Counted from the first letter of the stretch, positions 9,615 to 19,735 are shown. The stretch: DNA of 64,000 nt from Shewanella sp. KT0246 (GCF_019654955.1 NZ_BPEV01000017.1:1-64000); one strand, 5' to 3'. The notes: generated by a model not told the origin, from the letters alone. Numbers and translations are program-made.

Positions 9615-11546
9615 ATGGACTTTTTTAACAATATTTTTAGGCTTCCTAGGTTTCAAAAGCGGCTGATCAGCTTGGCTATTGATTGCGCTTTCATCTTAGT
9701 TGCTTTTTGGGCTGCTTTTTTTGTCAGAGTTGATGATTTTAGTATTTTTTCTAACTTGAATAACTGGTTATTAATTAGTTTAATTACTCCAATTACTCTA
9801 ATAACATTCATCAAATTAGGACTTTATAGAGCAGTTTTAAGGTATCTTGGTATACAGGCACTTACAGCCGTTTTACTAGGTGCAGCTATATCAACTTTTT
9901 CATTGGTTATTCTCGCTTATTTTGCCAATGCAGACGTACCTAGAACTGTTCCAATAATCTATTTTTCATTTATTTTAGTATTGACAGGTGGAACTCGCTC
10001 ATTATTCCGTTCAGTAATCGGAACGGGTACTAAAAAACAAGGTGAACCAGTCATAATTTATGGAGCAGGAGTCAGTGGTAGACAATTGATGACATCTTTA
10101 ATGCAAAGCCATGAATATTATCCTTATGCCTTTGTAGATGACGATACCTCTTTACATGGTACTGTTATTTCAGGAATCCATGTTCATTCACCTTCAATAA
10201 TTCGAAAGTTAGTACAACAAAAGTCAGCCACAAAAGTGCTTTTAGCGTTACCTAGCGCTAGTCGCTCTCGCAGGCATGAAATACTGTCAATATTAGAGCC
10301 TTTAGCAGTTCAAGTGATGACAATTCCTGCTATGGCTGATCTAGTCAATGGAAAAAAACTATTTAGTGATATAAAAGAAGTAGGAATTGATGACTTACTT
10401 GGTCGTGATTCGGTTGCTCCTCGCGATGATCTCTTAAAAGCTAATATCAAAGATAAAGTCGTAATGGTTACTGGTGCTGGCGGCTCTATAGGTTCAGAAT
10501 TGTGTAGACAAATTCTTAAGCAAGCTCCTAAAAAGTTAGTCCTTTTTGAATTATCTGAATATGGTTTATACGCAATTGAACGTGAACTTTTAGCGTTAAA
10601 AACTTCACTAGGCATTGAAGTTGAAGTTATCCCTATGATTGGCTCTGTTCAAAAAGAAAATAGAGTTACAGCCATAATGGAAGCTTTTAAGGTACAGACG
10701 GTTTACCATGCGGCCGCCTATAAACATGTCCCTTTAGTTGAACATAATGTAGTAGAGGGAGTTCGTAATAACGTCTTTGGTACCCTATACACCGCGAGAG
10801 CGGCTATTAATGCAAAAGTTGAAACTTTTGTATTAATATCGACAGATAAAGCAGTGCGCCCTACTAATGTAATGGGGACAACAAAGAGAATGGCTGAGTT
10901 AGTACTTCAGGCATTTGCTAAAGAGAAACATGATACACGTTTTTGTATGGTCAGATTTGGTAATGTTTTAGGCTCTTCAGGATCTGTTGTACCGCTTTTT
11001 AGAAATCAAATCGCCAATGGAGGGCCTCTGACTGTCACTCATCCTGATATCACTCGTTTTTTTATGACGATTCCGGAAGCTTCTCAGTTAGTTATTCAAG
11101 CTGGAGCTATGGGTAAAGGTGGTGATGTGTTTGTTTTAGATATGGGCGAACCTGTAAAAATAGTTGATTTAGCCACCAAAATGATTCATTTGAGCGGTTT
11201 AGAAATCAAAAATAGTACAAATTTAGATGGTGATATTTCAATCGACTTCTCTGGCCTACGTCCAGGAGAAAAGCTTTATGAAGAGTTATTGATTGGTGAT
11301 GATGTAACAGGTACTGAACATGAAAGGATAATGACAGCGAATGAGATTAATCTAGATTGGTCTGAATATTCAATTATCCTTGACCGCTTAGATACTGCTT
11401 GTCATGAGTTTAATCATGAAGAAATCCGTGAAATTTTATTAAAAACTCCAACTGGATTTAATCCTACAGATGGAATCTGTGATTTAGTTTATCAACAAAA
11501 AAACTCTTTTGAACTAGAAAAAAACAATGTGGTTCAAATTGGATAA
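9615..11546 (+). CDS. Membrane nucleoside-diphosphate-sugar 4,6-dehydratase (FlaA1/WbpM/PglF family)
   Basis: A 643-residue protein of the long WbpM/PglF class. Residues about 12-120 hold four membrane helices. A CoA-binding-like domain follows (YGAGVSGRQLM, residue about 150), then an NAD-binding short-chain dehydrogenase domain starting VVMVTGAGGSIGSELCRQI near residue 285. The active site reads STDKAVRPTNVMGTTKR, with the Met-for-Tyr replacement usual in this family. It would turn UDP-GlcNAc (or a relative) into the 4-keto-6-deoxy sugar, the likely substrate of the DegT aminotransferase at 2465-3640. CGGAGC precedes the ATG. A 93-base AT-rich gap upstream may hold its own promoter. Confidence 0.9.
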   Translation: MDFFNNIFRLPRFQKRLISLAIDCAFILVAFWAAFFVRVDDFSIFSNLNNWLLISLITPITLITFIKLGLYRAVLRYLGIQALTAVLLGAAISTFSLVILAYFANADVPRTVPIIYFSFILVLTGGTRSLFRSVIGTGTKKQGEPVIIYGAGVSGRQLMTSLMQSHEYYPYAFVDDDTSLHGTVISGIHVHSPSIIRKLVQQKSATKVLLALPSASRSRRHEILSILEPLAVQVMTIPAMADLVNGKKLFSDIKEVGIDDLLGRDSVAPRDDLLKANIKDKVVMVTGAGGSIGSELCRQILKQAPKKLVLFELSEYGLYAIERELLALKTSLGIEVEVIPMIGSVQKENRVTAIMEAFKVQTVYHAAAYKHVPLVEHNVVEGVRNNVFGTLYTARAAINAKVETFVLISTDKAVRPTNVMGTTKRMAELVLQAFAKEKHDTRFCMVRFGNVLGSSGSVVPLFRNQIANGGPLTVTHPDITRFFMTIPEASQLVIQAGAMGKGGDVFVLDMGEPVKIVDLATKMIHLSGLEIKNSTNLDGDISIDFSGLRPGEKLYEELLIGDDVTGTEHERIMTANEINLDWSEYSIILDRLDTACHEFNHEEIREILLKTPTGFNPTDGICDLVYQQKNSFELEKNNVVQIG

Positions 11547-11597
11547 GTAACATAGAAATTTTTAGACGTTAGTTTTGATTTAATTAATGGAGTAATA

Positions 11598-12953
11598 ATG
11601 TCTCGTAAGTATTTTGGCACCGATGGTGTGCGCGGTAAAGTGGGTGACTTTCCTATTAATCCGTCTTTTGCAATGAAATTAGGTTGGGCTGCGGGGACGG
11701 TTTTAGCGTCAGCAGGCACCAAAGAAGTGATTATTGGTAAAGATACTCGTATTAGTGGTTATATGCTTGAAACTGCGATGCAAGCGGGCTTTTCTGCAGC
11801 GGGTATTAACTGTGCGCTGGTTGGTCCAATGCCAACACCAGCTATTGCATATTTAACATCGACATTTAGAGCCGATGCGGGTGTGGTGATCAGTGCATCC
11901 CACAACCCATATTATGATAATGGTATTAAGCTGTTTTCAAACTCGGGTACCAAGTTAAACGATGCCCAAGAATTAGAGATAGAACACTTACTCGATCAAG
12001 CCATTAACCATGGTGCGATGACCTGTGTTGATTCTGATAAATTAGGCAAGGTACGCCGTATATCAGATGCTGCGGGTCGTTACATTGAGTTTTGTAAAGG
12101 GACTTTCGATAAAGATAAGTCACTTACTGGGCTCAAAATTGTAGTAGATTCTGCCAATGGCGCGGCTTATCACATCGCCAAAGAAGTGTATGCAGAACTT
12201 GGCGCAGAAGTGATCAGTATTAATGACAAGCCTGATGGTCTGAATATTAACGAGCGTTGTGGTGCAACCCATTTAGATAGCCTGCAAACCGCAGTGATGG
12301 TTCATGAAGCAGACCTCGGTATTGCTTTAGATGGTGATGCCGATAGAGTCTTATTTGTTGATCATAATGGCCATGCCGTTGATGGCGATGAAATATTGTT
12401 TATTCTTGCTCAAGCGGCACAAGCTAAAGGCGAATTACAAGGTGGTGTAGTAGGCACCTTAATGTCTAACTTAGGTCTTGAGTTAGCGCTAAAAGAGATG
12501 GATATTCCTTTTGTTCGTGCCAAAGTGGGCGACCGTTATGTGGTTGAGCAATTAAAACAGACTGGCTGGCAATTGGGCGGGGAAGGCTCGGGTCATATCT
12601 TAAGCTTAAAACACACCACCACAGGTGATGGTGTTGTTGCATCACTTCAAGTACTTGATGCGGTGATTGAGTCAGGAAAAAGCTTAGCGGATGTTAAGTC
12701 AGGAATGACTAAACTGCCTCAGGTGCTTATCAATGTACGCTTAAATGCTGATAATGCCGATGAGATTATTGCTGCTGAATCAGTTAAGCAGTCAGTGTTA
12801 GCTGCTGAGGCGTTTATGGGCGAAAGAGGCAGAGTATTATTACGAAAATCAGGTACTGAGCCACTTATTCGAGTGATGGTTGAATCTACTTGCGCTGAAA
12901 TGACCCAAACTCAAGCACAAAGTATTGCTGATGCAGTTAAACTTGCGGGTTAA
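11598..12953 (+). CDS. glmM: Phosphoglucosamine mutase (GlmM)
   Basis: A 451-residue alpha-D-phosphohexomutase. The N-terminus [17 protein letters not shown] is diagnostic for GlmM. The phosphoserine loop is [20 protein letters not shown], the metal loop [10 protein letters not shown], and the C-terminal phosphate site [15 protein letters not shown]. It converts glucosamine-6-phosphate to glucosamine-1-phosphate on the way to UDP-GlcNAc. A GGAG stands before the ATG at 11598. In gammaproteobacteria the housekeeping glmM usually lies beside folP and ftsH, so this copy in a glycan locus is probably a second one. It boosts precursor for the UDP-GlcNAc dehydratase just upstream. A perfect hairpin terminator follows. 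Confidence 0.95.
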   Translation: MSRKYFGTDGVRGKVGDFPINPSFAMKLGWAAGTVLASAGTKEVIIGKDTRISGYMLETAMQAGFSAAGINCALVGPMPTPAIAYLTSTFRADAGVVISASHNPYYDNGIKLFSNSGTKLNDAQELEIEHLLDQAINHGAMTCVDSDKLGKVRRISDAAGRYIEFCKGTFDKDKSLTGLKIVVDSANGAAYHIAKEVYAELGAEVISINDKPDGLNINERCGATHLDSLQTAVMVHEADLGIALDGDADRVLFVDHNGHAVDGDEILFILAQAAQAKGELQGGVVGTLMSNLGLELALKEMDIPFVRAKVGDRYVVEQLKQTGWQLGGEGSGHILSLKHTTTGDGVVASLQVLDAVIESGKSLADVKSGMTKLPQVLINVRLNADNADEIIAAESVKQSVLAAEAFMGERGRVLLRKSGTEPLIRVMVESTCAEMTQTQAQSIADAVKLAG

Positions 12954-13001
12954 TTGTTAGATTATAATTTAGTTTTAATTTGCTTGTGTAGCGATTTAAA
13001 T

Positions 13002-13034
13002 AAAAATGCCAGCGTAATCTACGCTGGCATTTTT
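13002..13034 (+). terminator. Rho-independent terminator after glmM
   Basis: AAAAATGCCAGCG (13002-13014) and CGCTGGCATTTTT (13022-13034) form a perfect 13-bp stem with loop TAATCTA; T-rich sequence follows. It splits the polysaccharide locus into an upstream unit and the rfbBACD unit. Confidence 0.92.
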
Positions 13035-13043
13035 GTTTTGTTT

Positions 13044-13051
13044 GATATAAT
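13044..13051 (+). promoter_or_regulatory. Candidate extended -10 promoter for rfbBACD
   Basis: GATATAAT lies here, preceded by T, giving an extended -10 (TGATATAAT) between the glmM terminator and the rfbB start. No good -35 is seen at 17 bp, as is common for extended -10 promoters. Since a terminator stands just upstream, the rfb genes need a promoter in this 60-base stretch. Confidence 0.5.
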
Positions 13052-13094
13052 CCGTCGCTTATTCGTTGCCACTTTAGGCTCTTACAGGACATTT

Positions 13095-14159
13095 ATGCTT
13101 TTAATCACTGGCGGTGCGGGTTTTATCGGTGCAAATTTAATTCGCTATATTTTAGACACTACCAATGAAACCGTGGTGAATTTTGATGCATTAACTTATT
13201 CAGGTAATTTAGCCTCTTTAAAGTGTGTAGAATCAAATCCTAGATATCACTTCGTACATGGTAATATTTGTGATTCTGAGTCTTTGAAGCAAGTATTTTC
13301 GGACTTCAAACCTACAGCTATTATGCATTTAGCTGCCGAGAGCCATGTAGATCGCTCCATAGATGGTCCTTCAGCGTTCATTGAGACCAATATTGTCGGC
13401 ACATTTAAGTTATTAGAAGCAGCCAAAGACTATTGGCTAACGTTAAATGAGCAAGATAAACACAGTTTTCGGTTTGTTCATATCTCTACTGATGAAGTTT
13501 ATGGCGATTTAAGCCAAGATGAACCCGCATTCAATGAATTAACCTCCTATAAGCCAAGTTCACCTTATTCAGCTTCAAAAGCTTCCTCTGATCATTTAGT
13601 CAGTGCATGGCATCGAACCTATGGTTTACCCGTTGTGATGAGCCATTGTTCAAATAACTATGGTCAGCTTCAATATCCTGAGAAGCTCATACCCCATATG
13701 ATTTTAAATGCTCTGGCTGGTAAACCTTTACCCATTTATGGTGATGGGAAACAAGTTAGAGATTGGCTGCATGTTGATGATCATGTTCGTGGATTATTTA
13801 AAGTGCTCACTCAAGGAAAAGTAGGGCAAGTGTATAATATTGGTGGTCTGAATCAGATAACAAATCTTGACGTTGTCTGCCAAGTTTGTGAGCTATTAGA
13901 TGAGTTAGTGCCATGTAAAGGTGAGCTTAAATCATATGCTGAATTGATAACCTTTGTGGCAGATAGACCAGGGCATGATGTACGTTATGCTATTGATATA
14001 ACTAAAATACACACTGAGCTTGATTGGCAGCCAACAGAGTCCTTTAAATCGGGCCTACGAAAAACTGTGCAATGGTATTTAGCCCACTTAGATTGGTGCC
14101 AAAATATAATAGATGAGGGTTATCAATTGAAGCCATTTGACAAAGTGAATGCTAACTAA
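13095..14159 (+). CDS. rfbB: dTDP-glucose 4,6-dehydratase (RfbB)
   Basis: A 354-residue short-chain dehydrogenase-type enzyme, usual length for RfbB. The NAD site is [18 protein letters not shown] at the N-terminus. [13 protein letters not shown] and [12 protein letters not shown] give the catalytic Thr, Asp, Glu and the Tyr-xxx-Lys pair. It makes dTDP-4-keto-6-deoxyglucose, step two of dTDP-L-rhamnose synthesis. The reading frame is open further upstream to 12954, but that would run through the glmM terminator; the ATG at 13095 has AGGA upstream and gives the family N-terminus. The stop overlaps the rfbA start by one base. Confidence 0.96.
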   Translation: MLLITGGAGFIGANLIRYILDTTNETVVNFDALTYSGNLASLKCVESNPRYHFVHGNICDSESLKQVFSDFKPTAIMHLAAESHVDRSIDGPSAFIETNIVGTFKLLEAAKDYWLTLNEQDKHSFRFVHISTDEVYGDLSQDEPAFNELTSYKPSSPYSASKASSDHLVSAWHRTYGLPVVMSHCSNNYGQLQYPEKLIPHMILNALAGKPLPIYGDGKQVRDWLHVDDHVRGLFKVLTQGKVGQVYNIGGLNQITNLDVVCQVCELLDELVPCKGELKSYAELITFVADRPGHDVRYAIDITKIHTELDWQPTESFKSGLRKTVQWYLAHLDWCQNIIDEGYQLKPFDKVNAN

Positions 14160-15073
14160 TGACACAAATAAAATCATCTGCTTATAAAGGTATTATTCTT
14201 GCTGGTGGGAGTGGTAGCCGACTTTATCCTATTACCTTTGGAACCTCTAAACAGCTGTTACCTGTTTATGATAAACCAATGATTTATTATCCTTTGTCAG
14301 TACTGATGTTAGCGGGTATTCGTGATGTGTTAATCATTTCAAGCCCTGATGATCTTGCTAACTTTAAACGCTTATTGGGTAATGGCGAGCAATTCGGGAT
14401 TAAGATTAGTTATGAAGAACAAGCAAGTCCTGATGGGCTGGCACAAGCTTTTTTAATTGGTGAATCATTTATTGGTGATAGTAATGTCGCGCTAGTTCTA
14501 GGTGATAATATTTTTTATGGCCAAAGCTTTAGTGAACAACTTAAAAAAGCGGTGTCGAAACCATCTGGAGCAACGATATTCGGTTATAGAGTCAGTGCTC
14601 CTGAGCGTTTTGGAGTAATAGGTTTTAATGATAAAGGGCAAGTTACCGATATTGAAGAGAAACCGTTAAAACCCAAATCAAATCATGCCGTCACTGGTTT
14701 GTATTTTTACGATAATAAAGTTATTAGTATCGCGAAGTCGATTAAACCCTCCAAAAGAGGTGAGTTAGAGATTACTGACGTGAATTTGGCTTACCTTAAC
14801 CAAAATCAGCTAAATGTTGAGATACTGGGTCGAGGTTTTGCTTGGTTAGATACAGGTACCCATGACTCCTTGTTAGAAGCCAGTCACTTTGTGCAAACAG
14901 TAGAGAAACGCCAAGGCCTTAAAGTGGCCTGTTTAGAGGAAATTGCATTTATCAATCAATGGATTGATGTAACCCAGCTTAAGCAACAAGCTCTAAGGCA
15001 TCAGCAGACGGCTTATGGTGATTATCTAATGCTAATTGCGCAAGAACATGGCAATAAATATGACGAGTCATAA
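14159..15073 (+). CDS. rfbA: Glucose-1-phosphate thymidylyltransferase (RfbA)
   Basis: A 304-residue nucleotidyltransferase. The signature is [16 protein letters not shown], followed by [17 protein letters not shown] and the [11 protein letters not shown] metal-site segment; [17 protein letters not shown] lies near residue 222. It couples glucose-1-phosphate and dTTP to dTDP-glucose, step one of dTDP-L-rhamnose synthesis. The ATG overlaps the rfbB stop (TAATG), so the two are translationally coupled, and the gene end overlaps the rfbC start. Confidence 0.96.
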   Translation: MTQIKSSAYKGIILAGGSGSRLYPITFGTSKQLLPVYDKPMIYYPLSVLMLAGIRDVLIISSPDDLANFKRLLGNGEQFGIKISYEEQASPDGLAQAFLIGESFIGDSNVALVLGDNIFYGQSFSEQLKKAVSKPSGATIFGYRVSAPERFGVIGFNDKGQVTDIEEKPLKPKSNHAVTGLYFYDNKVISIAKSIKPSKRGELEITDVNLAYLNQNQLNVEILGRGFAWLDTGTHDSLLEASHFVQTVEKRQGLKVACLEEIAFINQWIDVTQLKQQALRHQQTAYGDYLMLIAQEHGNKYDES

Positions 15074-15680
15074 AAATAGTAACAGTAATAGTAACGGTAT
15101 GAAAATCAACGAAACTGACCTTGCAGATGTCAAAATCATTGAGCCGCGATTGTTTAATGATGACAGAGGCTTCTTTTATGAAAGTTTTCAAGCTGAGCGC
15201 TATCAAAAAGCGTTAAATATTAATAAGCCTTTTGTACAAAGTAATGTGTCTCAATCTAAACGAGGTGTACTAAGAGGCCTTCACTTTCAAAGACAACAAC
15301 CTCAAGGGAAACTCATTAGCGTCATTCGTGGAAGCATCTTCGATGTAGCAGTCGATCTCCGTAAAGGCTCAAAGAGTTTTGGCAGCTGGGTCGGTGTTGA
15401 GTTATCGGCTGAAAATAAACGCCAAATTTGGATCCCTGAAGGGTTTGCCCATGGCTTTGTTACTTTGTCAGAGCTTGCAGATGTTGAATATAAATGCACT
15501 GATTATTATGCGCCACAATACGAAGCTTGCTTGCTTTGGAATGACCCTGATGTGGCAATAGACTGGCCGATTAAAGAGCCAATATTATCAACCAAAGATA
15601 CGCTTGGTTTGACGTTGGAAGAGTTAGCGCTGAAAGGCTTGATTTTTAAGGGTGAGATGTCGAAGGATTTAGTTCTGTGA
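15060..15680 (+). CDS. rfbC: dTDP-4-dehydrorhamnose 3,5-epimerase (RfbC)
   Basis: A cupin epimerase of about 206 residues. The core [20 protein letters not shown] contains the catalytic His, then [17 protein letters not shown], and [16 protein letters not shown] has the catalytic Tyr region. It epimerises dTDP-4-keto-6-deoxyglucose at C3 and C5. The start is uncertain: the frame is open from TTG 15036 and has ATGs at 15048, 15060 and 15099. I choose 15060, which overlaps the end of rfbA by 14 nt; 15099 would give the canonical short N-terminus. Between 15060 and 15099 is a Ser/Asn-rich run (NSNSNSN) atypical for the family. Confidence 0.93.
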   Translation: MTSHKNSNSNSNGMKINETDLADVKIIEPRLFNDDRGFFYESFQAERYQKALNINKPFVQSNVSQSKRGVLRGLHFQRQQPQGKLISVIRGSIFDVAVDLRKGSKSFGSWVGVELSAENKRQIWIPEGFAHGFVTLSELADVEYKCTDYYAPQYEACLLWNDPDVAIDWPIKEPILSTKDTLGLTLEELALKGLIFKGEMSKDLVL

Positions 15681-16579
15681 AAGTTTGGTTGGTTGGCAAA
15701 GATGGTCAATTAGGTCAAAGCTTGATTGCCTATTTCAAACAAAACTCATCACTTCTCAACGCTAGGTTCAAGATTCAGTCAACGAATAAATCTGATGTTG
15801 ATATTTGTAATTCAGCTTCAGTGTCACGATATATGGCAATGTTCAAACCAGACATTATTGTTAATGCTGCGGCTTATACGAATGTAGAACAAGCTGAAAC
15901 TGATATTGAATTGTGCCGAGAAGTGAATCTTCTTGGTACCAACAATTTAGCGAAAGCGGCAAGTCATTATAAAATTCCACTTATTCATTTATCCACCGAT
16001 TATGTATTCGATGGTCAATCGGTTTCGCCTTATCTTGAAACTGATGATACTCAGCCACTTAATACCTATGGCGAGACCAAGTTGCTAAGTGAAGCATTGA
16101 TAAGAGCCGAGTTAAAACAGCACCTTATTATCCGCACATCTTGGCTTATTAGTCAGTATGGCAATAACTTTGCTAAAACAGTATTAAGGTTATCCAAGCA
16201 GCATTCACAGTTAGCAATGATTTCAGATCAACAAGGTTGTCCAACCTTTGCAGATGACTTATCCGCAGCAGTATTTAAACTGTTGATGGCAATAGATTCA
16301 GGCCAAGCTGATTGGGGAACATTTCATTATTGTGGTAGTAGAGCCATGACTTGGTTTGAGTTAACCCAACAGATTTTGGATGAAGCTTTAAAGCACAAAA
16401 AAATCAACTCTAAACCTGAGGTGGTGGCTATTTCATCAGAAGCATTTGCTTTGCATGCTAATACCAAAGCTCTAAGGCCTAAATACTCTGTGCTTGGGTG
16501 TCAAAAAATTAAACAAGTTTGGGGAATAACTAGGCCTGACTGGACTTGCTCTTTAAAACGGCTTGTTGACAAACTCTAG
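15677..16579 (+). CDS. rfbD: dTDP-4-dehydrorhamnose reductase (RfbD)
   Basis: A 300-residue reductase and last step of dTDP-L-rhamnose synthesis. The N-terminal nucleotide site is VWLVGKDGQLGQSLI; the catalytic Tyr-xxx-Lys is in NTYGETKLLSEALI; IHLSTDYVFDG and RTSWLIS are family markers. It starts with GTG, overlapping the rfbC stop by 4 nt (GTGA). It closes the polysaccharide locus and is followed by a long hairpin shared with the convergent methyltransferase gene. Confidence 0.95.
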   Translation: MKVWLVGKDGQLGQSLIAYFKQNSSLLNARFKIQSTNKSDVDICNSASVSRYMAMFKPDIIVNAAAYTNVEQAETDIELCREVNLLGTNNLAKAASHYKIPLIHLSTDYVFDGQSVSPYLETDDTQPLNTYGETKLLSEALIRAELKQHLIIRTSWLISQYGNNFAKTVLRLSKQHSQLAMISDQQGCPTFADDLSAAVFKLLMAIDSGQADWGTFHYCGSRAMTWFELTQQILDEALKHKKINSKPEVVAISSEAFALHANTKALRPKYSVLGCQKIKQVWGITRPDWTCSLKRLVDKL

Positions 16580-16620
16580 TTCAAACACCTATTTTTTCTG
16601 ATTTGGTTGTTACGTCTAAT

Positions 16621-16691
16621 AAAAAGCCTTGTTTAGCCATATGACTCAATTGAGTAATAAGCGAGTAACCAGTGAGCTAAAAAGGCTTTTT
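16621..16691. terminator. Bidirectional terminator-like hairpin between rfbD and the rRNA methyltransferase gene
   Basis: AAAAAGCCTTGTTTAGC at 16621-16637 pairs with GCTAAAAAGGCTTTTT at 16676-16691 with a single bulged G. The 38-base inside holds another perfect palindrome, ACTCAATTGAGT (16644-16655). A-rich and T-rich flanks fit termination from both sides of a convergent gene pair. Confidence 0.75.
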
Positions 16692-16721
16692 AATCAGACT
16701 TTAAGCAAAAACACTCTAGTG

Positions 16722-18089
16722 CTATCGCTTTACCATTTTCGCGACAAACATGCCGTCACTATTAGCCTCGTAAGGCCATACTGTCAGCATGGTGTTTTGT
16801 TGCTGGGTAAATGGATGAGTAATGGTTTCAAGTGAAAACTCTTTATTATTCGCTAAAAACTCATCAACCACGGCTTCATTTTCAAGTGGTGATAAAGAGC
16901 AGGTGGCATAAACTAAACTTGCACCTGATTTAACCGCTTTAGCGCTGCGAGTGAGAATGTCTAACTGCAGGGCAGGTTTGTCTTCGACACAGCTTCTGTC
17001 ATCTATCCAGCGCATGTCAGGGTTTCTGCGCCAAGTGCCTGTGCAGCTGCATGGTGCGTCAACCAATACGCCATCAAAATGATTAGCTTCAACCGGTAAT
17101 GCTTCTGATTTCCAACGCGAAATTGAGATGTTGTTAAAACCTGCTCTTTTGGCACGCTTGTTTAGCTCTTCTAATGCTTTAGAGCGAATGTCGGATGATA
17201 TTACGCTGCCATTAGATGATGCTTTTACTGCATCTTGCATCATCAATGATCTAAGCTGTAAGGTTTTACCACCTGCGCCGCTACAGGTATCCCACCAGTT
17301 TTCGTCGGTTTTAGGCTGACAAATATTACCTATGACTTGTGAGGCTAAATCTTGTATTTCTAACAGGCCATTTTTATACAGTTTTACTTCATTCAAGTTA
17401 ATACTTTTACTGCCTAAGCTAATCGCATCATTAAAAAATTCACTTGGGGTCGCATCAATTTGAGCTTGTTGAAGCTCAGCTAATGCCTTCTGAGTGTCTT
17501 GACCTTGTACTCTAGCCCAAATAGGCGGTCTAGAGCTCATGGCTTCTATTAGCTGTATTTGTGTCTTACCGTCTTCAACAGGGCAAACTTCCCAGAACCA
17601 TTCAGGTAGTAACTGGGTTTCTGTGAATTCAAAATTTGTGAATAGCTTTTTGAGTAGCAGGTTTTTAGCAACCACGGAGTCTGTGTTTGCTATCTCATCG
17701 GTGGCAATATTAGCAGTTATTATCTCTACTTGAGCATCTGATAGCCCTGCAAATATTTGCCAAGCATCAGCAAAACTGCGCCAGCTATGTTGCTCTAATA
17801 ATGCACATGAACTGAGCATTTTGAACCAAGTTTGCTCGTCATGTTGTGAGCCTAATTGCTTAAGCCAACCCCACCATCTAAATAGACCAAATAAGGTTTC
17901 GCGGATCACGCGTCTGTCTTTCGAACCGTGCTTTTTATGTTCACGGAAATAATTAGCCACAATCCTGTCTGCAGGCATCTTAGTGTCCAATACTTCATCA
18001 AATAGTTTTTTGATGGTACTAGAGTAACTAAGCGCTCTTTTTTCTGCAGGTGTATTAGCGATAATGGTAGATTGTGGTGCTGATGACAT
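16722..18089 (-). CDS. RsmB/NOP-family rRNA cytosine-C5 methyltransferase
   Basis: A protein of about 455 residues with an N-terminal NusB-like helical domain (ADRIVANYFREHKKHGSKDR) and a C-terminal SAM-dependent methyltransferase. Motifs: DTCSGAGGKTLQL (SAM site), VLVDAPCSCTGTWRRNPDMR with the motif IV Cys, and LVYATCSLSPLENEAVV with the motif VI catalytic Cys. It would methylate C5 of a cytosine in 16S rRNA. It is not clear whether it equals E. coli RsmB or RsmF, or is a third paralog; the N-terminus favours an RsmB-like layout. A GTG at 18116 is an alternative start. It is convergent with rfbD and unrelated to it. Confidence 0.9.
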   Translation of the reverse strand: MSSAPQSTIIANTPAEKRALSYSSTIKKLFDEVLDTKMPADRIVANYFREHKKHGSKDRRVIRETLFGLFRWWGWLKQLGSQHDEQTWFKMLSSCALLEQHSWRSFADAWQIFAGLSDAQVEIITANIATDEIANTDSVVAKNLLLKKLFTNFEFTETQLLPEWFWEVCPVEDGKTQIQLIEAMSSRPPIWARVQGQDTQKALAELQQAQIDATPSEFFNDAISLGSKSINLNEVKLYKNGLLEIQDLASQVIGNICQPKTDENWWDTCSGAGGKTLQLRSLMMQDAVKASSNGSVISSDIRSKALEELNKRAKRAGFNNISISRWKSEALPVEANHFDGVLVDAPCSCTGTWRRNPDMRWIDDRSCVEDKPALQLDILTRSAKAVKSGASLVYATCSLSPLENEAVVDEFLANNKEFSLETITHPFTQQQNTMLTVWPYEANSDGMFVAKMVKR

Positions 18090-18209
18090 GGTGAACTCAA
18101 GAGTGGCTGTGATCACAATACTTGTTTGTGATCTTAAAAAGTAATGCGCTATTTTAGCATGTCTTTAATTTGGGTTGAATATGTATAAGTGTTCATCGAC
18201 GAAATGTGT

Positions 18210-18232
18210 GCTCCCCCTCTTTATAGGGGAGC
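18210..18232 (-). terminator. Hairpin downstream of the outer membrane protein gene
   Basis: GCTCCCC (18210-18216) pairs with GGGGAGC (18226-18232) around a 9-nt loop, 28 bases past the stop of the minus-strand barrel gene. No clear U-tract follows, so it may be a weak or rho-assisted terminator or an mRNA-stabilising 3' hairpin. Confidence 0.4.
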
Positions 18233-18259
18233 CGTTATTATATAAAAGTAGCTATGACA

Positions 18260-19618
18260 TTAAAAAGGGTGATCAACCATGACCCAAGCATTGGTGCTTT
18301 CATCAGATGTGGCTACATCAAGCCTGACTACAATCCCAGCAGTTAATGCTCTTAGAGACACTCCATAATCGTATTTAATGTCAGTTAATAGCTCATTGGC
18401 GGTATAGGACTCACCAACACGTCCAGCTTCAACAAAACCCACTAGTTGGAACCAATCTAAACGCAAAAACTTAAGCCAACTTACATCTTCTATGGGGTTA
18501 TACTTTAGGGTGTAACGGTATTCTGCGGTAGCGTAGATTGATGCTTTATCATGAAAGCGATTGTTTTCGAAACCGCGCATTCTATAAAAGCCCCCCAATG
18601 AAGCTCCTTCACTGTATGGCGCGTTATTATTAACTTTTCTACCGCCTTGTTCATCGTATTCAAGTTCCCAAGAAGGGGAGTAACCTGTCCAAAAGTTCAA
18701 CGCCAAAATCCGTTGTGAAGCGTAATCAGATTGCCCAAATGAAAAGTATTTACTGGCTTCAAACTCTAAGAAAGTCCAAGATTGCTCAGACTCAAACCAG
18801 CCAGCATCGTGTGAGATTGATAAATACTGCTTACTACCAAAACTTGGATTTACTGAAAAGTCGGTATTGTCGTAAAGGAGCCCTAGCTCAATAGCGTGAA
18901 CGGCGCCATCGAGTTCATCATCATCAAACTCATAACTCTCATAACGATTAAATTGTCTGAGTACGGCTACAGTTGCACCTGATTCAAATGGGTTCCATTT
19001 ATCTCCGCCGGAAGGCTTTGACGTCAGTAAGCCATTAGTTAACTCGTAAGTGACTTGGCCTTTATCACGTGTAGCGCCTATTGGTAGGGCGTATTCAAGT
19101 TTCATTTCCCACCAGTTTGATGAACCATCTGCTTGCAAAAACTGTTCATTCGACGAGTCATTGCTACCAGGTAAAGGTGTATCAGCCGGGATAAAATTAC
19201 TAGCGCCACCAGCGTATGCCTTTTGTTGTGGGTAATAGCCTAAAAAACCGTATACACTTAAAAAGAACCGCTCAGTTTTAGGGATTTTATAATTCCAGAC
19301 ACCACCACCCGCGCCATAACTGACATCCCCGCCATACACGGTACCGCCAACAGTCATCTGCTCTTGATAATAACCACTGACCATCGCACCTAGACCAATA
19401 TTAACGCCCATTGAGTCTGTACTGAAAACATAAGGTAAAAGCAGCTTCTCGGTGCCAGTATCAGGTGTTTCACTTCGGTTTACAGAAGATTTTACATGGG
19501 CTGAAGCAGCAGTTGATGATTGGCTATAAAGGGATAACGAGGCGGCAATGAATACAGTTAAGGGAATTAAGCCTTTAAAGGCGGGGGTAGCAACTTTTTT
19601 AGGGTATTTATTCATCAT
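18260..19618 (-). CDS. BamA/TamA-family outer membrane beta-barrel protein
   Basis: A protein of about 452 residues with an N-terminal signal peptide (hydrophobic FKGLIPLTVFIAASLSLY, then a SSTAASA cleavage region). The rest is aromatic-rich alternating strands ending in Phe, as expected of an outer membrane barrel. The C-terminal part has FYRMRGFENNRFHDKASIYA, matching the conserved barrel motif of the bacterial surface antigen (D15) group, plus the pattern VGFVEAGRVG. There are no POTRA repeats, so it is a barrel-only member, not BamA itself. Function is unknown. A TTG at 19624 also opens the frame, but the ATG at 19618 with AAGG upstream is preferred. A 10-bp tandem repeat lies about 120-175 bp upstream. 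Confidence 0.75.
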   Translation of the reverse strand: MMNKYPKKVATPAFKGLIPLTVFIAASLSLYSQSSTAASAHVKSSVNRSETPDTGTEKLLLPYVFSTDSMGVNIGLGAMVSGYYQEQMTVGGTVYGGDVSYGAGGGVWNYKIPKTERFFLSVYGFLGYYPQQKAYAGGASNFIPADTPLPGSNDSSNEQFLQADGSSNWWEMKLEYALPIGATRDKGQVTYELTNGLLTSKPSGGDKWNPFESGATVAVLRQFNRYESYEFDDDELDGAVHAIELGLLYDNTDFSVNPSFGSKQYLSISHDAGWFESEQSWTFLEFEASKYFSFGQSDYASQRILALNFWTGYSPSWELEYDEQGGRKVNNNAPYSEGASLGGFYRMRGFENNRFHDKASIYATAEYRYTLKYNPIEDVSWLKFLRLDWFQLVGFVEAGRVGESYTANELLTDIKYDYGVSLRALTAGIVVRLDVATSDESTNAWVMVDHPF

Positions 19619-19735
19619 CAGCAAGCCTTGTCATTACATTGAGTTCAAGGGGATGTTTGTAGTTTATTTGTTGGTATTTTATTGAATAATATAGGTTGTC
19701 TAGTGGGAAAGGTACAGTGATTAAATGATTTTATA

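Noticed and set aside
12954..13094. Longer N-terminus for RfbB
   Set aside because: It would be translated through the glmM terminator and the likely rfb promoter; the family N-terminus starts at 13095.
15078..15099. AGTAAC/AGTAAT triplet-like repeat at the start of rfbC as a phase-variation tract
   Set aside because: Only a few imperfect hexamers; any change would keep frame or lie upstream of the probable functional start.
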